64,000 nt of DNA, taken from contig WPIO01000123.1 in assembly GCA_009760855.2 (NCBI GenBank), forward strand, positions 496,001 through 560,000, in the 5' to 3' direction. The stretch comes from Cristatella mucedo (taxonomy: Eukaryota; Bryozoa; Phylactolaemata; Cristatellidae). A program made the translations under genes and the position numbers. Positions 44,446-54,852 of this stretch are shown in pieces. Position 1 is the first letter of the stretch, and each line of letters begins with the position of its first letter. The notes under the pieces were generated by a model. That model saw nothing but the letters and a program-made list of their open reading frames with translations. It was not told the DNA's origin and did not search any database.

Positions 44446-44511
44446 GGCATGCCTCATGCCGACCAGGCCTGCGTGGTAACTGCTTCTGCAAGCACTGAGA
44501 CAAAACTAAAT

Positions 44512-45470
44512 AATAATAATAATAATATTGCACTTGATAAAGCGCCCTCAGAGAACTTAATCTCTTTCTAGGCGCTTTACATTTGCTGCAAAGTGATACG
44601 CAATAGAATATTAAGTAAAATCATGCTTGAAAAACAAACAAAATGAATAACATGGTTAGGGGTTACATGCACTGGGTCAGCATGCAAATGTGGTTAGTGG
44701 CAGCATGAACAGTGTCAGCACGCATAAGCACATCGAGGACGAATCACAAGGACCCACTAAATGCTGTCCTAAATAGGTATGTTTTTAAGTTTCTTTTAAA
44801 TGTGGTCAGGTCAGGGGATGTTCTGATGCAGGTCGGGAGGGAGTTCCAGGCTGTGGGAGCATACGAGCTAAATGCACGGTCTCCAAAGGATTTAAGGTTT
44901 GTACGAGGTATTTCTAGACTGTTGGATTCCGAAAAGCGAGTGGTACGATGCTTTGCCTGATGGGGTAGTGTATCTGAAAGATAGGCTGGAGCCATAGAAT
45001 GAAGAGACCTAAAAGTGAGCGACAAAACCTTGAAGTCAATCCGTTGCTTGACTGGTAACCAGTGCAGGTCGGCGAGAAGTGGAGTAATGTGGCAACTGCG
45101 ACGCTCACGACAGACAAGCCTAGCTGCAGAGTTTTGCACCAGCTGCAATCGCCTGATCGCACATGCTGGTAGGCCAGTAAGCAGTGAGTTGCAGAAGTCG
45201 AGACGAGATGTCACGAATGCATGGACCAACTTGGACGTGGTATCCTTATCTAAACAAGCCCTAATTTTAGCAATGTTATGAAGCTGAAAATAGGCTGATT
45301 TGACTGTGGAGCTGATGTGGTCGTCTAACGAGAGGTCGCTTTGGAATATGACACCTAGATTTCGAGCTGATGCAACTGGAGATATGCTGGCAGAGCCAAT
45401 TTTGAAAGTCAGCCTTTCCAATTTCTGAATAACACTAGGTTTGCCCATAACTAGTAAGTTAGTTTTATCA
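44512..45470 (-). mobile_element. L2-like LINE, 5'-truncated
   Basis: AAT tail and hairpin at 44512-44585, 3' UTR, then an uninterrupted 234-codon ORF2 C-terminal frame (45448-44744: GKPSVIQKLERLTFKIGSAS, HAFVTSRLDFCNSLLTGLPA, LLADLHWLPVKQRIDFK, KAWNSLP-like TAWNSLPTCI). It ends in the sequence following the YADD region. No RT core. One of the best-preserved C-termini of the family. Confidence 0.9.
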
Positions 45471-45624
45471 TCTATAAATCGATAAATCAGTCAGTAAGGA
45501 TTCTACCGAAGCAGAGGCACAGTATTTATCCACACGAGATTGTACTCGAGCTTCAGTTGCAGCCAAACACAGCTTGCCGGCAAGTACAGTAAAAGCAAAG
45601 GTTAACTTATTCAATAGCCTAATT

Positions 45625-45732
45625 TATAAAGCAGCAGCAGAACCTATGTGGCTATTATCCTGCTCACAGCAGGCAATACAGGATTTCTGATTCAGGACTG
45701 GAAACCACGACCAGAGTCATGAAGCACAAGTG
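45625..45732 (-). mobile_element. tRNA-derived SINE-like insert S1, copy 2
   Basis: Degenerate match to 41876-42009; the B-box region is eroded (ctgattcaggactggaaacc). It abuts the AAT tail of the next L2. Confidence 0.4.
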
Positions 45733-45734
45733 CC

Positions 45735-46390
45735 TTATAATAGTAATAATACTAATGACAATAATGCACTTGATAAAGTACCCTCAGAGAACTCGATCTC
45801 TCTCTAGGTGATTTACATTTGCTGCAAAGAGAAACGCGATTGAATGCTGGTTAATATCATGCTTGAAAAACAACATACATAACATGGTTAGGGATGACAT
45901 GCACAGGGTCAGCATGCAAATGTGGTTAGTGGCAGCATGCACAATGTCAGCATGCATAAGCACATGAAGGACGAATCACAAGGACCCACTAAATGCTGTC
46001 CTAAATATGTGTGTTTTTAAGTTCTTTTTTAATGTGGCCAAGTCAGGGGATGTTCTGACGCAAGTCGGGAGGGAGTTCCAGGCTTTGGGAGCATACGAAC
46101 TAAATGCATGATCTCCAAAAGATTTGAGATTTTTACAAAAGTATTGGTAAACTGTTGTATCCGAAAAGCAGGTATCACGATGCTTGGCCTGGCAGGGCAG
46201 TAGATCTGAGAGATAAGCTGGAGCCAAAGAATGAAGTGACCTAAAAGTGAGCTACAAAACCTTGAAGTCAATCCGTTGCTTGACTGGTACCCAGTGCAGG
46301 TTGGTGAGAAGTGGTGTGGTGGCAACTGCGACTCTCTGACAGACAAGCCTAGTTGCCTAGTTTTGCACCAGCTGTAATCGCCTGTTAATC
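45735..46390 (-). mobile_element. L2-like LINE, 5'-truncated, degenerate
   Basis: Tail and hairpin (gataaagtaccctcagagaactcgatc), 3' UTR, ORF2 C-terminus (46227-45976: FSSYAPKAWNSLPTCVRTSP). Ends in LLADLHW-type sequence with a deletion near 46315. Confidence 0.85.
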
Positions 46391-46469
46391 ACAGGGCATG
46401 CTTGCCCGTAGGCAGGACTCCTTGATAGCAGCAATACTTACTTTGGGAAACTGGCAAATTGCCATTTTG

Positions 46470-46633
46470 CTAATAATAACACACTTTATGAAGCACCGTC
46501 AGAGAATTCAATCTCTTTCTAGGTGCTTTACATTTGCTACAAAGAAACCGCAAGCGAATGGTTAGTGGTAACACGCTCAATAAACAACAAGAATAACGTG
46601 GTTAAGGATGACATGCACAGGGTCAGCAGCTAA
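46470..46633 (-). mobile_element. L2-like LINE 3' tail
   Basis: AAT tail, hairpin (gaagcaccgtcagagaattcaatctctttctaggtgcttta) and the first part of the 3' UTR (cacagggtcagcag). It lies about 30 bases beyond a putative exon donor. Confidence 0.8.
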
Positions 46634-46663
46634 TGCAGTGTGCATTAACGATGCGATACATAC

Positions 46664-46743
46664 CTCTGGATAGGAATGGCTAACCACGGATACAGTTACT
46701 CTCTTTCCACCAGTGGCATCTAGCATTTCATGATTCCGAAAAT
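46664..46743 (-). pseudogene. Candidate navigator-like exon
   Basis: An 80-base segment with acceptor ggtattttttttag and donor ccagag|gtatgt. Joined to the previous exon's single G it reads DFRNHEMLDATGGKRVTVSV and VSHSYPE without a stop. Phase agreement is the main evidence; the sequence itself is weakly diagnostic. Confidence 0.45.
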
Positions 46744-47011
46744 CTAAAAAAAATACCAAACTGACGATGAAGCACAAGTACTCATCCACAAAGAGCATAC
46801 ACGCAACTAATGTACGTCAAAGCAAAATGACGTCCAAACCCAAGCTCGCTGACGTGCAGCCAGCATAACTACTTTTCGGCCCTGGGAGTAGTGTGATGTG
46901 GATTAATTCCTTTCGGCTCTGGGACCCATGATATTGATGATGCACCGGCAAGCTGCCTCGACAATACAACAGTGGACATGTGGACATGTGGACATCCAGA
47001 CACACACTCAC

Positions 47012-47261
47012 CGAGGCTGCTAGTCTTGCTGTTGAGGCTGGTCACGAGTGCCGTCGGAATCATGCCGAGGCCTGCACTGGACGGGGACAATGAAGATGGG
47101 TTAGCATACTGTCCGAAAAACACGGGAACTCTGCAGCTATTCATAATAGACGTTGGCCAGCCTGCACTGCTAGGATTCCCTCCAGCACCTGCTGTCACAG
47201 CCAGGTCACCGACCAGCTGATGCAACCTTTTATTGTCAGCCTTCAGTGAAGATATCACATT
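47012..47261 (-). pseudogene. Navigator-like exon, coiled-coil end
   Basis: Acceptor cgtctgtag, donor gcctcg|gtgagt, 250 bases open throughout: NVISSLKADNKRLHQLVGDL, then a Ser/Gly/Pro-rich linker (NPSSLSPSSAGLGMIPTALV). SxLKxxNxRL closes the navigator coiled coil before the linker to the ATPase domain. It joins in phase 0 to the exon at 48482. Confidence 0.65.
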
Positions 47262-47961
47262 CTACAGACGATGCCGTTGGACACTTGAAAAGTGTGGCAG
47301 ATGGACACAGGGCTAAGAACACCGAACAACAGAAGCAAGGAATGACTATGCGAACATCTGAACGTTACCAGTATCGCCAAGATAGCAGCTAAGACGTTTG
47401 CCTTAACTGCCAGGAGGACTTCCAGGTTACATAATTATTATTATTAGAAATGCTGCTAAAGCTAATACCGACAGATCGCTTGGATAGCGACTTTAGAGAG
47501 GATCTATGCAAAGGTCCTTTACAACTCCCTGCTAGAGAATTATTACTAAAGGGCAAGTGATGTGCATGATATCACGGTGCTGCATGCAAAAGCAAACAAG
47601 TGTCATGCTTCGCCTAGCATGGTAAAGTAAACATGAAGGCACTCACGGCCACCAGTAAGTAGGACTCGTGGCTATTATTCATTTTTTGAATCTGCCCAGG
47701 TAGGCACGTAAAGCACATCGGAACAAAAAATTAAAGTTCTTCGAAGCAAAGGGAAAGCTGACCGAAATAGTTCGCCTTTATTTGAGATGTGTGCACCGTT
47801 TGTAAAACTGATTACTGTTAGCACCAGCGTTCTAGCTCTCCCAAAGCAAAATAAATCAAATAAATGCAGTAGTTCTTTTAAATCTGTAACCTTCTTATAG
47901 CTTCCGACAACTGCACTTTCAGGCGTCGGCTTCACCGGTATTTGATCATCCGTTTGCCTGG

Positions 47962-48092
47962 ACTAATAATACTAAAAAGAATAAGAATAATACATTTGTT
48001 ATAGCGTCCTTAGAGAACTCAATCTCTTTCTTGGCAGTTTATGAATGCTGCAAAGGAGGCACGATCGAAAGGTTAGTGGTAGCATGCTCTAG
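47962..48092 (-). mobile_element. L2-like LINE 3' tail
   Basis: AAT-like tail and degraded hairpin (atagcgtccttagagaactcaatctctttcttggcagttta). In the intron between two navigator-like exons. Confidence 0.75.
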
Positions 48093-48481
48093 AATCATTA
48101 CAAGTGCTGCGTCTGTGGCAGAGGACTTGAGTGCTTAAGACTTAACTACAAGTTTGTAACATTAATCGCATAACCATCGATCAAGGAACACCAGCCCATT
48201 GAAGCACGGTGCCAATTGGCGCTTGCAATTTTCCAACGGAGGAGAGTTTTATACATCAAATAAGGTAATCCATTACTTGGATATCCTCATGGTAAGGCTG
48301 TAAAACAGCTCACAGAACACTATACTATATATCTCCAGTGAGGCAGTCTGTAGCCTGACTAGGCAGCCCCATCGTAGTCGAAACAGCGAACGTTGGCCTT
48401 GCCGGGCTCAGACACCCTAATGGTGAGTCAGGCACTCTGCAAATGGGGTGCAGTGGCGGCGGTAATACGGGTGGCACTGAC

Positions 48482-48650
48482 CTTCATCTCGTTAATGGCT
48501 TCTGGCAGCTGCTCGAGCTGGTGTGACGAGGTGAGCTTGTCGAGCCGGATGTCTGTCAGCTTCAGTTTCTTCTCACGCAGCTGCTTCTTGAGCTCGCTGA
48601 TGGCCGAGCAGTGCCCACTGAGTGTCTCCTCACGGCACGACGTCAGCATA
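48482..48650 (-). pseudogene. Navigator-like exon, coiled coil
   Basis: Reads HCSAISELKKQLREKKLKLT, DIRLDKLTSSHQLEQL and EAINEMK, then donor atgaag|gtcagt. L-T-D-I-R-L...S-x-H-Q-L is characteristic of the navigator coiled coil. The acceptor is ambiguous (several AGs between 48620 and 48660), and the frame stays open upstream to 48691. Confidence 0.65.
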
Positions 48651-48784
48651 AGCACAATCATCGATCGATCGATCGCGTCACGTCGCAGCACTCAAGGGTA
48701 CGCTTGCAGTCGAAGGCCTCGATTGCCAGATACAGGCCAGTCACGCAGGCTCAGGAAGAGGGTGAAGCAAATTCCACCTACTAA

Positions 48785-50085
48785 ATGTCAGCTTGCTAAA
48801 AACAAAGGGGTTACTTATCCGCGATCAGGTGGTCCAGGAGAAGCTAGATGCATTTCTGCTTACCGAAACCTGAATGGCGCCTTGTTCCAGTAGCTGTATT
48901 TCCGAGACCACCCCACCCGGGTTCTCATTCTATCAGTCCATGCGTTCTGACACGGTTGGTGGCTGGTTTCAATTGTTGTTCGCGAATCGTTTGGCTGTAG
49001 AATGTGCAGTTTCTTGCATGGGTCATCGTTTGAGTCGGTTGCTCTCAGGTCTTCATCAAAGAGAATGCCTCTCACCGTTGCGATATACCGGCCTCTTTTT
49101 GGCTGTCTAAACTTGTTTATAGAGAAGTTTTCAGAGTTCCTCGCTAAAATATTTGTGTGTGACAGGCCGTTACTGATTGTAGGAGACTTCAATATTCACG
49201 TTGACAACCCTAGCAACAGCCAGGTCTGCTCATTTCTTGACTGTCTGGAGAATTTTGGTTTGGCCCAACACGTTAATCATGGCACCCACGTCGGTGGCCA
49301 CATTCTAGATCTCGTGATCACTAAGGATGTCCTGCCCACTGATTTTGTGGTGTGCCCACTGACCCTTTCAGATCATTGTTCGGTCTCGTTTACTTTTCCT
49401 GCTCCCTCGTACGTACAGGGCAATGTCGAATTTGCCAAACAACGTAACTTACAAAGCATTGACATGGACAAATTTTTGAAATCTGTTTGTGATGCAGGTC
49501 GTCTTGATCTGCATTCAGACTCGACCGGCAGCCTCTATACCCTCACTGATGCGATGAACATAACACTCAGGAGCGCTCTTGACAAGCATGCTCCCGTTCG
49601 CTCTATCCGTGTTCAAAGTCGTCGAGATTCCTTTCAATTTACAAAAAAACTCCTTTAGATGCACCGTGTTAAGCGCAGGCTGGAACGTCGTTTCAAGAAA
49701 TCGGGGTCTGAGGCAGACCTAGTCAATTTTAAAGACTTCCTTCGAGTTTACACCCAAAAGCTTAAAAAAACCAGGGCTTCTTTTTTCATTAGAAAGCTGA
49801 ATTCCTGCCAGTCGGACACTAAAGAGATTTGTAAGACAGTAAACCATTTACTGGCCAATGCTGTGACGTCTGACTCACCAGATATAAAGGGCTCAGGCGA
49901 AAAGTTTTCAGCCTTCTTTACTGAAAAAATCGTGCACATTCGTGCCTTCATTAGGCACCCTCCGACAAAAGCAATCGCCGTTCCTCAACCTGTGACCTTT
50001 CTTAAAAGGTTCGCAGATGTTTCTGCTTGTGATGTGGCTGCCTTAATAAGGTCTAGCAAAAAGAGCTCGTCTCCTGAAGACTAGG
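48785..50085 (+). mobile_element. LINE family C, endonuclease and inter-domain region, 3'-truncated
   Basis: EEP endonuclease start LNVSLLKTKGLLIRD, LDAFLLTET followed by TGA where Trp is expected, PPGFSFYQ, a frameshift near 49002, then VAIYRPL, LLIVGDFNIHVDNP, GGHILDLVITKD and TLSDHCSVSF (all main nuclease motifs), and a linker to the RT (KLNSCQSDTKEICKTVNHLL; FSAFFTEKIVHIR). It stops at SSKKSSSPED, just before the RT, where Polinton-like DNA begins. It is clearly distinct in sequence from the L2 family above. Lacking its 3' end is abnormal for a LINE insertion, so it was cut secondarily. Confidence 0.85.
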
Positions 50086-50142
50086 TGCTGGATTATATGT
50101 TTAAACTAGAATATAAATTTTAGTTTTTTATACAGAGAAGAA

Positions 50143-50420
50143 ATGGCAAGTGCACCAATCGATAGTATACTCGAACTTGGAGATTCTGAGTTTCCTGAGT
50201 ATAAACTTAGAGATTATCAATTTAGAGAGTTTTATCAAGCGAATGGAAATGAAACTGATACTGTTACTTCTAAACTAGTTACATACATTGTACCAGGTGA
50301 AAAAATACGTGCTATGTCCTATCTGATGGTTATCTTTTACTCGAGGGTCAACTACAAGTTCAAGTTTCTGCTGCTGCTCCAAATAATTATTCTCACGTAG
50401 TAACAGTATAAGTTATTAAT
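50143..50420 (+). pseudogene. Possible Polinton-like capsid protein, N-terminal fragment
   Basis: Starts MASAPIDSILELGDSEFPEY, with SKLVTYIVPGEK near codon 45. A one-base shift then opens YVLSDGYLLLEGQLQVQVSA. An N-terminal strand pattern followed by S-x-x-Y-L-x-x-E-G-Q-L resembles the first strands of jelly-roll major capsid proteins of Polinton/adintovirus type, but only about 90 residues remain, so this is tentative. It lies at the left edge of fragment C and is followed by an L2. Confidence 0.35.
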
Positions 50421-50427
50421 ATTATTA

Positions 50428-50733
50428 AAAATAATAATTCAATTGATAAAGCGTCTTTTAGAGAACCTAATCTCTTTCTAGGCGCTTTACATTTGCTGCA
50501 AAGTGAAATTAAATTGAATGGTAAGTAAAATCATGGTTGAAAAACAAACAAAATGAATCATATGGTTAGGGGTGACATGCATAGGGTCAGCATGCAAATG
50601 TGGTTAGTGGCAGCATGCACAGTGTCAGAACGCATAAGCACATCAAGGACGAATCACAGCGACCCGCTAAATGCTGTCCTAAATAGGTGTGTTTTTAGGT
50701 TCCTTTTAAATGTGGTCAGGTCAGGGGATGTTC
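50428..50733 (-). mobile_element. L2-like LINE 3' end
   Basis: Hairpin (gataaagcgtcttttagagaacctaatctctttctaggcgctttac), 3' UTR and the last part of ORF2, ending at ggggatgttc (50730). Confidence 0.85.
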
Positions 50734-52290
50734 CATTTTGAATGCCAAACTTGTTGCACCTATAAAATGATGATTTTCCCACGTATCCCTAAGCTTTGGA
50801 TGCCTAACGGGATCAAATATTTTTGCTTCGACATCAATCTAGCTTTACATGAGCCAAATCCACTTGAAAATAGGAATTGTACAACCCAGCTCGTGACTGG
50901 AACCGTTTCACTCTTGCTATTGTACGTTGACTTCAACCGTTTTGTCCATAGGTAAGCCCTTTTCATTATTCGCATCTTATTTAGTGAACATGGACTGACG
51001 GTGACGTGCCAGCCATCTCGCCCTTACAGGGCTGTCATTAAGATTACTCAGATTTATTATCAGCTCTTGTTTGTGGGTTATTAATAAAGTGATAATGGAT
51101 CACAATTACAAATGGTGATAGTGATTTTCGCGTGTCGACGGAAATTGGCATTCAACTCAGAGCTTATTATTATTAGGGTCAACAGGGATCTGGTCATGGC
51201 GGCGACCAGCTCGTTCCTCTCGTCCCTACGGAGGCGAGAATCGTTCCTCTGTTCCCACTCGGCGAGTGAGCTTGAGAAGTCGGCCGCAGCTTCCCATCCA
51301 GGATCAGGTGGCGTAGGTAATGCGGTCCCATATTGGCTTCTCGACTGCTTCCAGTAGCTTCAATGGCAGGGCCGTCTGGTATGCATTTCTGCCTTGCCTG
51401 AACCGTTCTCTCCTTACAATCGCTGAGTCTCGGCGTCTATTTCGGCACTTCCCAGTACTTTGGCACGCTCAATAAGGAGCCCTTGCGAGCCACTTATCAG
51501 CGACAAAAAAAAGCTCAATGCAAAGACAGATGAGGCGGCATCGGTTTGTTTTGCGATACCCCACTCGATGCGCTTGCGTTCTCCACCTTGAGGAAATAGC
51601 GAACGGCAATTTACACATCGATTCAGACAGCCGGAAGTGGTCTACCTAGCCCCTATCTGTATTCAGTGTATACTCAGAACCTTCTGCTCAGCCAACTCAG
51701 CCGCGCCTACGAGGACGAGCTGACAAGACTCGTTACCATGGACTCGACGTCATTGTTAAATTTTGAGTCGAACATACTACTCATGGGAAATCCTTTACTC
51801 TCTCCTCACTCCTCTGCCCTCTCCTCACGTGCACTCTAATAATACCAGTCCTTACCCTACCGTTCGGACTTTCTGTTTTACCAACAACAAACTTTAATGA
51901 CCAAATGCAAGCACATGTGCTGATATTTCCAAAACCAGTAAATTGAACGGTGCTTTAAGTGGGTTACGGGAACTCAAAAAGAGCACGACTCTTTAACTTG
52001 CATCCATCTCCGCTGCGATTTATCGTGTGCTTGTTACTCAGAGATTTTCAAATCCAGGCAAAAGATTTTCTGTTGCATGGTTATCCAGAAAGATCATTGG
52101 TTGCTAAAGGGGGCCTGCACAAAAGGCTGATGAGGTATAGCCCTGGCTCGAAGGACCAGTGAGAAACAAAGATCATAAGAGGATAATGCCTCAATTATAA
52201 AGCAGAGAAATCTATAACGGAAAGAAACTTGATAAGTTAAGAGAAAAACGTTTAATTGTGCCGAGACCTAGCTAATAAAATTCTTTTATA
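50734..52290. other. Unassigned non-Polinton sequence within fragment C
   Basis: GC content is higher than in the flanking viral-type genes. Open frames (50710-50955, 51112-51357, 51959-52162) show no recognisable domain. It may be host DNA or an unrecognised retroelement brought in with the L2. Confidence 0.35.
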
Positions 52291-52394
52291 GGAACAATAA
52301 TGGGAGAAATTACGATTTCGGTTGTGCATTTTTACCCCACATCGTATGCCAATAAACAAATTCTATGCAAGGGAGTGATGGTTAAAAAAGGTCT

Positions 52395-53179
52395 ATGAGT
52401 CTAAATATAGGTGGATCAGAAGTATACTCTGTTTTAGGAAATGATATGGTATTTGGTTCACAAATTGATCGTGATGTTGAAACAATTGCTAATAGAAAAC
52501 TAAAAAAATATATTGCTAATTCTCAACCTATGAGATTTGCACCAATTTTATTTGGTAAAGTGTTTGAGCCAATAGCTGCCAAATATTTAGAAATGAAATT
52601 AAATAGAAATATTGAAAATTCAAATGGGTGTTTTACTAGTGACGGTGTTTATCGCTATTCTCCAGATAGAATTATTGATGAAGATACATTAACAGAAATA
52701 AAAGGTTTATGGAGTCGTACTATGCTAGAAGGTTTTTTACCAAAACAATACTTAGCTCAATGTCTATTAGGACTACATGTACTAAAATTAAGTAGATGTT
52801 TTTATAGTGAATTTGAAATCTTTGTTCCTGGATTGAATTGTAAAGATACGCCTAAAGATTTTGTTGCAGCAGGGACCGTAAAAATTCCAACAAGTTATGA
52901 TTTTGATGTGCCCATTTGCGAACGACTTTTTATGTATTTACTTAAAGATGAAAAATATTATGATTTGGAATTCGATATAATTTCTGATTATGGTAGATTC
53001 TCAAATGAAAAGAGTTTTGGTTTTGATATAAAATATTCCATAAAAAAGTAGAGATACAAGTTGTTGAAGAGCAAGATCCATTTAGATTTTTAAGAATAGT
53101 TCCTGTAGTAAGAGAAATTCTAGAAAGAAGTAAAGTATTGATTAAAAACTATATTGATAAACAACAATTTACGCATTAA
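52395..53179 (+). pseudogene. YqaJ/lambda-exonuclease family nuclease (fragment C)
   Basis: The 218-codon frame plus a shifted 3' part gives about 262 residues. Motifs: a basic N-terminus, FGKVFEPIAAKYLEMK (helix with the conserved Glu), GVYRYSPDRIIDEDTLTEIK (the D...ExK metal site of PD-(D/E)XK nucleases), and LPKQYLAQCLLGLHVLKL (the Q-x-x-x-Q helix). After a run of six A (53039-53046) the frame shifts and continues KKVEIQVVEEQDPFRFLRIV to a stop at 53179. This family processes DNA ends for recombination or replication in phages, herpesviruses and baculoviruses. The head of the gene is AT-rich like the neighbours, and it is co-oriented with the HNH gene 62 bases downstream. A single homopolymer change is the only break seen. 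Confidence 0.75.
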
Positions 53180-53240
53180 TATATTATTTTAAACAGTTAA
53201 AAAACATTGTATAGAAATATCATTTGATGAGGTGGCTCAA

Positions 53241-53773
53241 ATGAGAGATAGAGTTCTTGAACTTTTGGATTATAATCCATATACAGGGGTTTTCAGATGG
53301 AAAGTTGATAGAGGAGGGAAAGCAAGAGCTGGAAGTATTGCAGGAACAATAAGTAATAAATGTTATAGATGAATACAAATAGATGGTGAGCTTTATGTTG
53401 CACATATATTATCATGGATTATTATTTACAAAGAAATTCCAGTTTTTTAAATTGATCACATAAATTTAGATAAATTAGATTATAGAATAATTAATCTAAA
53501 ATAAGCTACTGCTGCAGAGAATAATAAAAATAGAGGAACGCAAATAAATAATACTTCTGGTTTTATAGGTGTGCATTGGAATAAAAAAGTCAACAAGCGC
53601 AAATAAAAATAAATAATCAACAATATCATATTGTATATTTTGATGATGCAGAAGATGCAGCTGTAGCGAGAGATCTTAAAGCCATTCGTTTGCATTTAGA
53701 TTAAGCAAGACTAAATTTTACTAATACACTTACAAATGATAATAAAATTGTTCGCTGCGCAGATTATAATTAA
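53241..53773 (+). pseudogene. HNH-AP2 type endonuclease (fragment C)
   Basis: Starts MRDRVLELLDYNPYTGVFRW, with GGKARAGSIAGTISNKCYR, a stop at TGA (53371-53373), IQIDGELYVAHILSWIII, IDHINLDKLDYRIINLK (HNH core with D-H-x-N), ATAAENNKNRGTQIN, NTSGFIGVHWNKK, a frameshift, then NNQQYHIVYFDDAEDAAVAR and DLKAIRLHL. This is the only copy in the window with the whole gene. Three or more stops and one shift inactivate it. Typical HNH-AP2 size is about 170-180 residues, as here. Confidence 0.8.
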
Positions 53774-53784
53774 ATTATTACAGA

Positions 53785-54644
53785 TGGGATCCAAGTTTCA
53801 TACAGATGATTTTGTATCAAAAGTTGATGGTATAATAATTTCAGATTTGAATGCAAATGGAAATTGAATTACTAATTTATTCAATCCAATTAATGTTAGT
53901 GATGCTGTAACTAAATCTTATGCTGACACTAATTCAATTGTTGATTCTGGTACAACACTTAATCTTACCGCTAAAACAATTATTAATCTTGGACCTGCTG
54001 TTAATCCTAGCGATGCTGTTAATGTTGGTCAAGTAAGTAATTATGTTAAGAAGACTAGTGATACCGTGTTGGGAAATTTAAACATTAATAGCTTTTTCTA
54101 CAATATCTACTTATTGGAATTCAGGTAATGGAAAGCCAGTAGTATTAAAAGATGATAAATTTGTTACGTATGGGGTTAATGAAGAGGGACGTTTTACTTA
54201 AAGCAACTCCTTCGACAACAAATATAGATATGGGTGGATATTCAATAACAAACATTGGAAATCCTGTTAATCCTTCTGACGTTGCGACTAAATCTTATAT
54301 AGATAAAACAGTTAAACAAAACAGAAGTACTAGCTCTATCAATGGATCTCAATGCAAATAACTCAATACTAAATCTATCAACACCTTGTTCATGGACGAA
54401 TAAAACAGCTCCACCTATAACGATATTAAATGTTATGGTTGTTGGATCATGTAATTGTATGTTTCTAAAACCTAATACTGATACAACTGCTGTATCTGGA
54501 GATTTAAGAGCTAAAAATACTTCTCCAACAGGTGTGGACTTAAACTATTATGTATATTTTACAAGACTTCCAACAGAGTATTACTTCATTGATACAACTA
54601 GAAAACAAAGAGTAAACATCTTGGTCAGTTATGTGCCCACCTGA
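53785..54644 (+). pseudogene. Fibre-like repeat protein(s) (fragment C)
   Basis: Broken frames carry stalk units: DLNANGN (stop) ITNLFNPINVSDAV with TKSYAD, INLGPAVNPSDAVNVGQVSN, and NIDMGGYSITNIGNPVNPSD with ATKSYID (54220-54305). The head-like end at 54342-54644 reads ITILNVMVVGSCNCMFLKPN and LPTEYYFIDTTRKQRVNILV. Same architecture as 30787-32875 in element 1. Several frameshifts. Confidence 0.65.
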
Positions 54645-54830
54645 AAAGTATAAATGATATATTGAAACTATTAAATCTTCTAACTTTGTTGATTTATATT
54701 TAACTTTAACAAGAGGGAATAGTTTTGAAATAGCACAAATAGCTTCATGATCTAAACAATGATGTAAAGAAGTAGAGCAACATTGTTTTTTAAGTGTTTC
54801 TTAACAAATTAATATAATTTAGTTGGTCTC
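54645..54830 (+). pseudogene. Conserved short segment of unknown function, copy C
   Basis: Contains a YIETIKSSNFVDLYLTLTRG and GNSFEIAQIAS-like frame with stops, followed by CKEVEQHCFLSVS. The same segment, reversed, lies at 60900-61095 in element D. In both it borders the zinc-finger gene. Confidence 0.4.
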
Positions 54831-54852
54831 TCTTTCATAAACGAGTTAGTAT

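Larger units (their letters stand above)
42179..48650 (-). pseudogene. Decayed neuron-navigator-like (NAV/UNC-53 family) gene, 3' part
   Basis: Seven exon-like segments in order on the minus strand (48482-48650, 47012-47261, 46664-46743, 44160-44445, 43962-44031, 42937-43251, 42179-42472) match the C-terminal coiled coil and AAA-type ATPase region of neuron navigators, cytoskeleton-linked proteins of animals. Splice donors (gtcagt, gtgagt, gtatgt, gtaggg, gtgagt) and phases agree between the neighbours tested. In-frame stops occur at 44370-44368 (TAG), 43241-43239 (TGA), 42975-42973 (TAG) and 42427-42425 (TGA), plus frameshifts near 44200 and 43175. No Walker A exon is visible; L2 and SINE insertions occupy that interval. 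Either a unitary or duplicated pseudogene, or a gene whose reading is spoiled by base errors. Confidence 0.7.

Noticed and set aside
45480-45620. Open minus stretch LAGKLCLAATEARVQSRVDK as a missing navigator ATP-binding exon
   Set aside because: No Walker A pattern and no supported splice sites.
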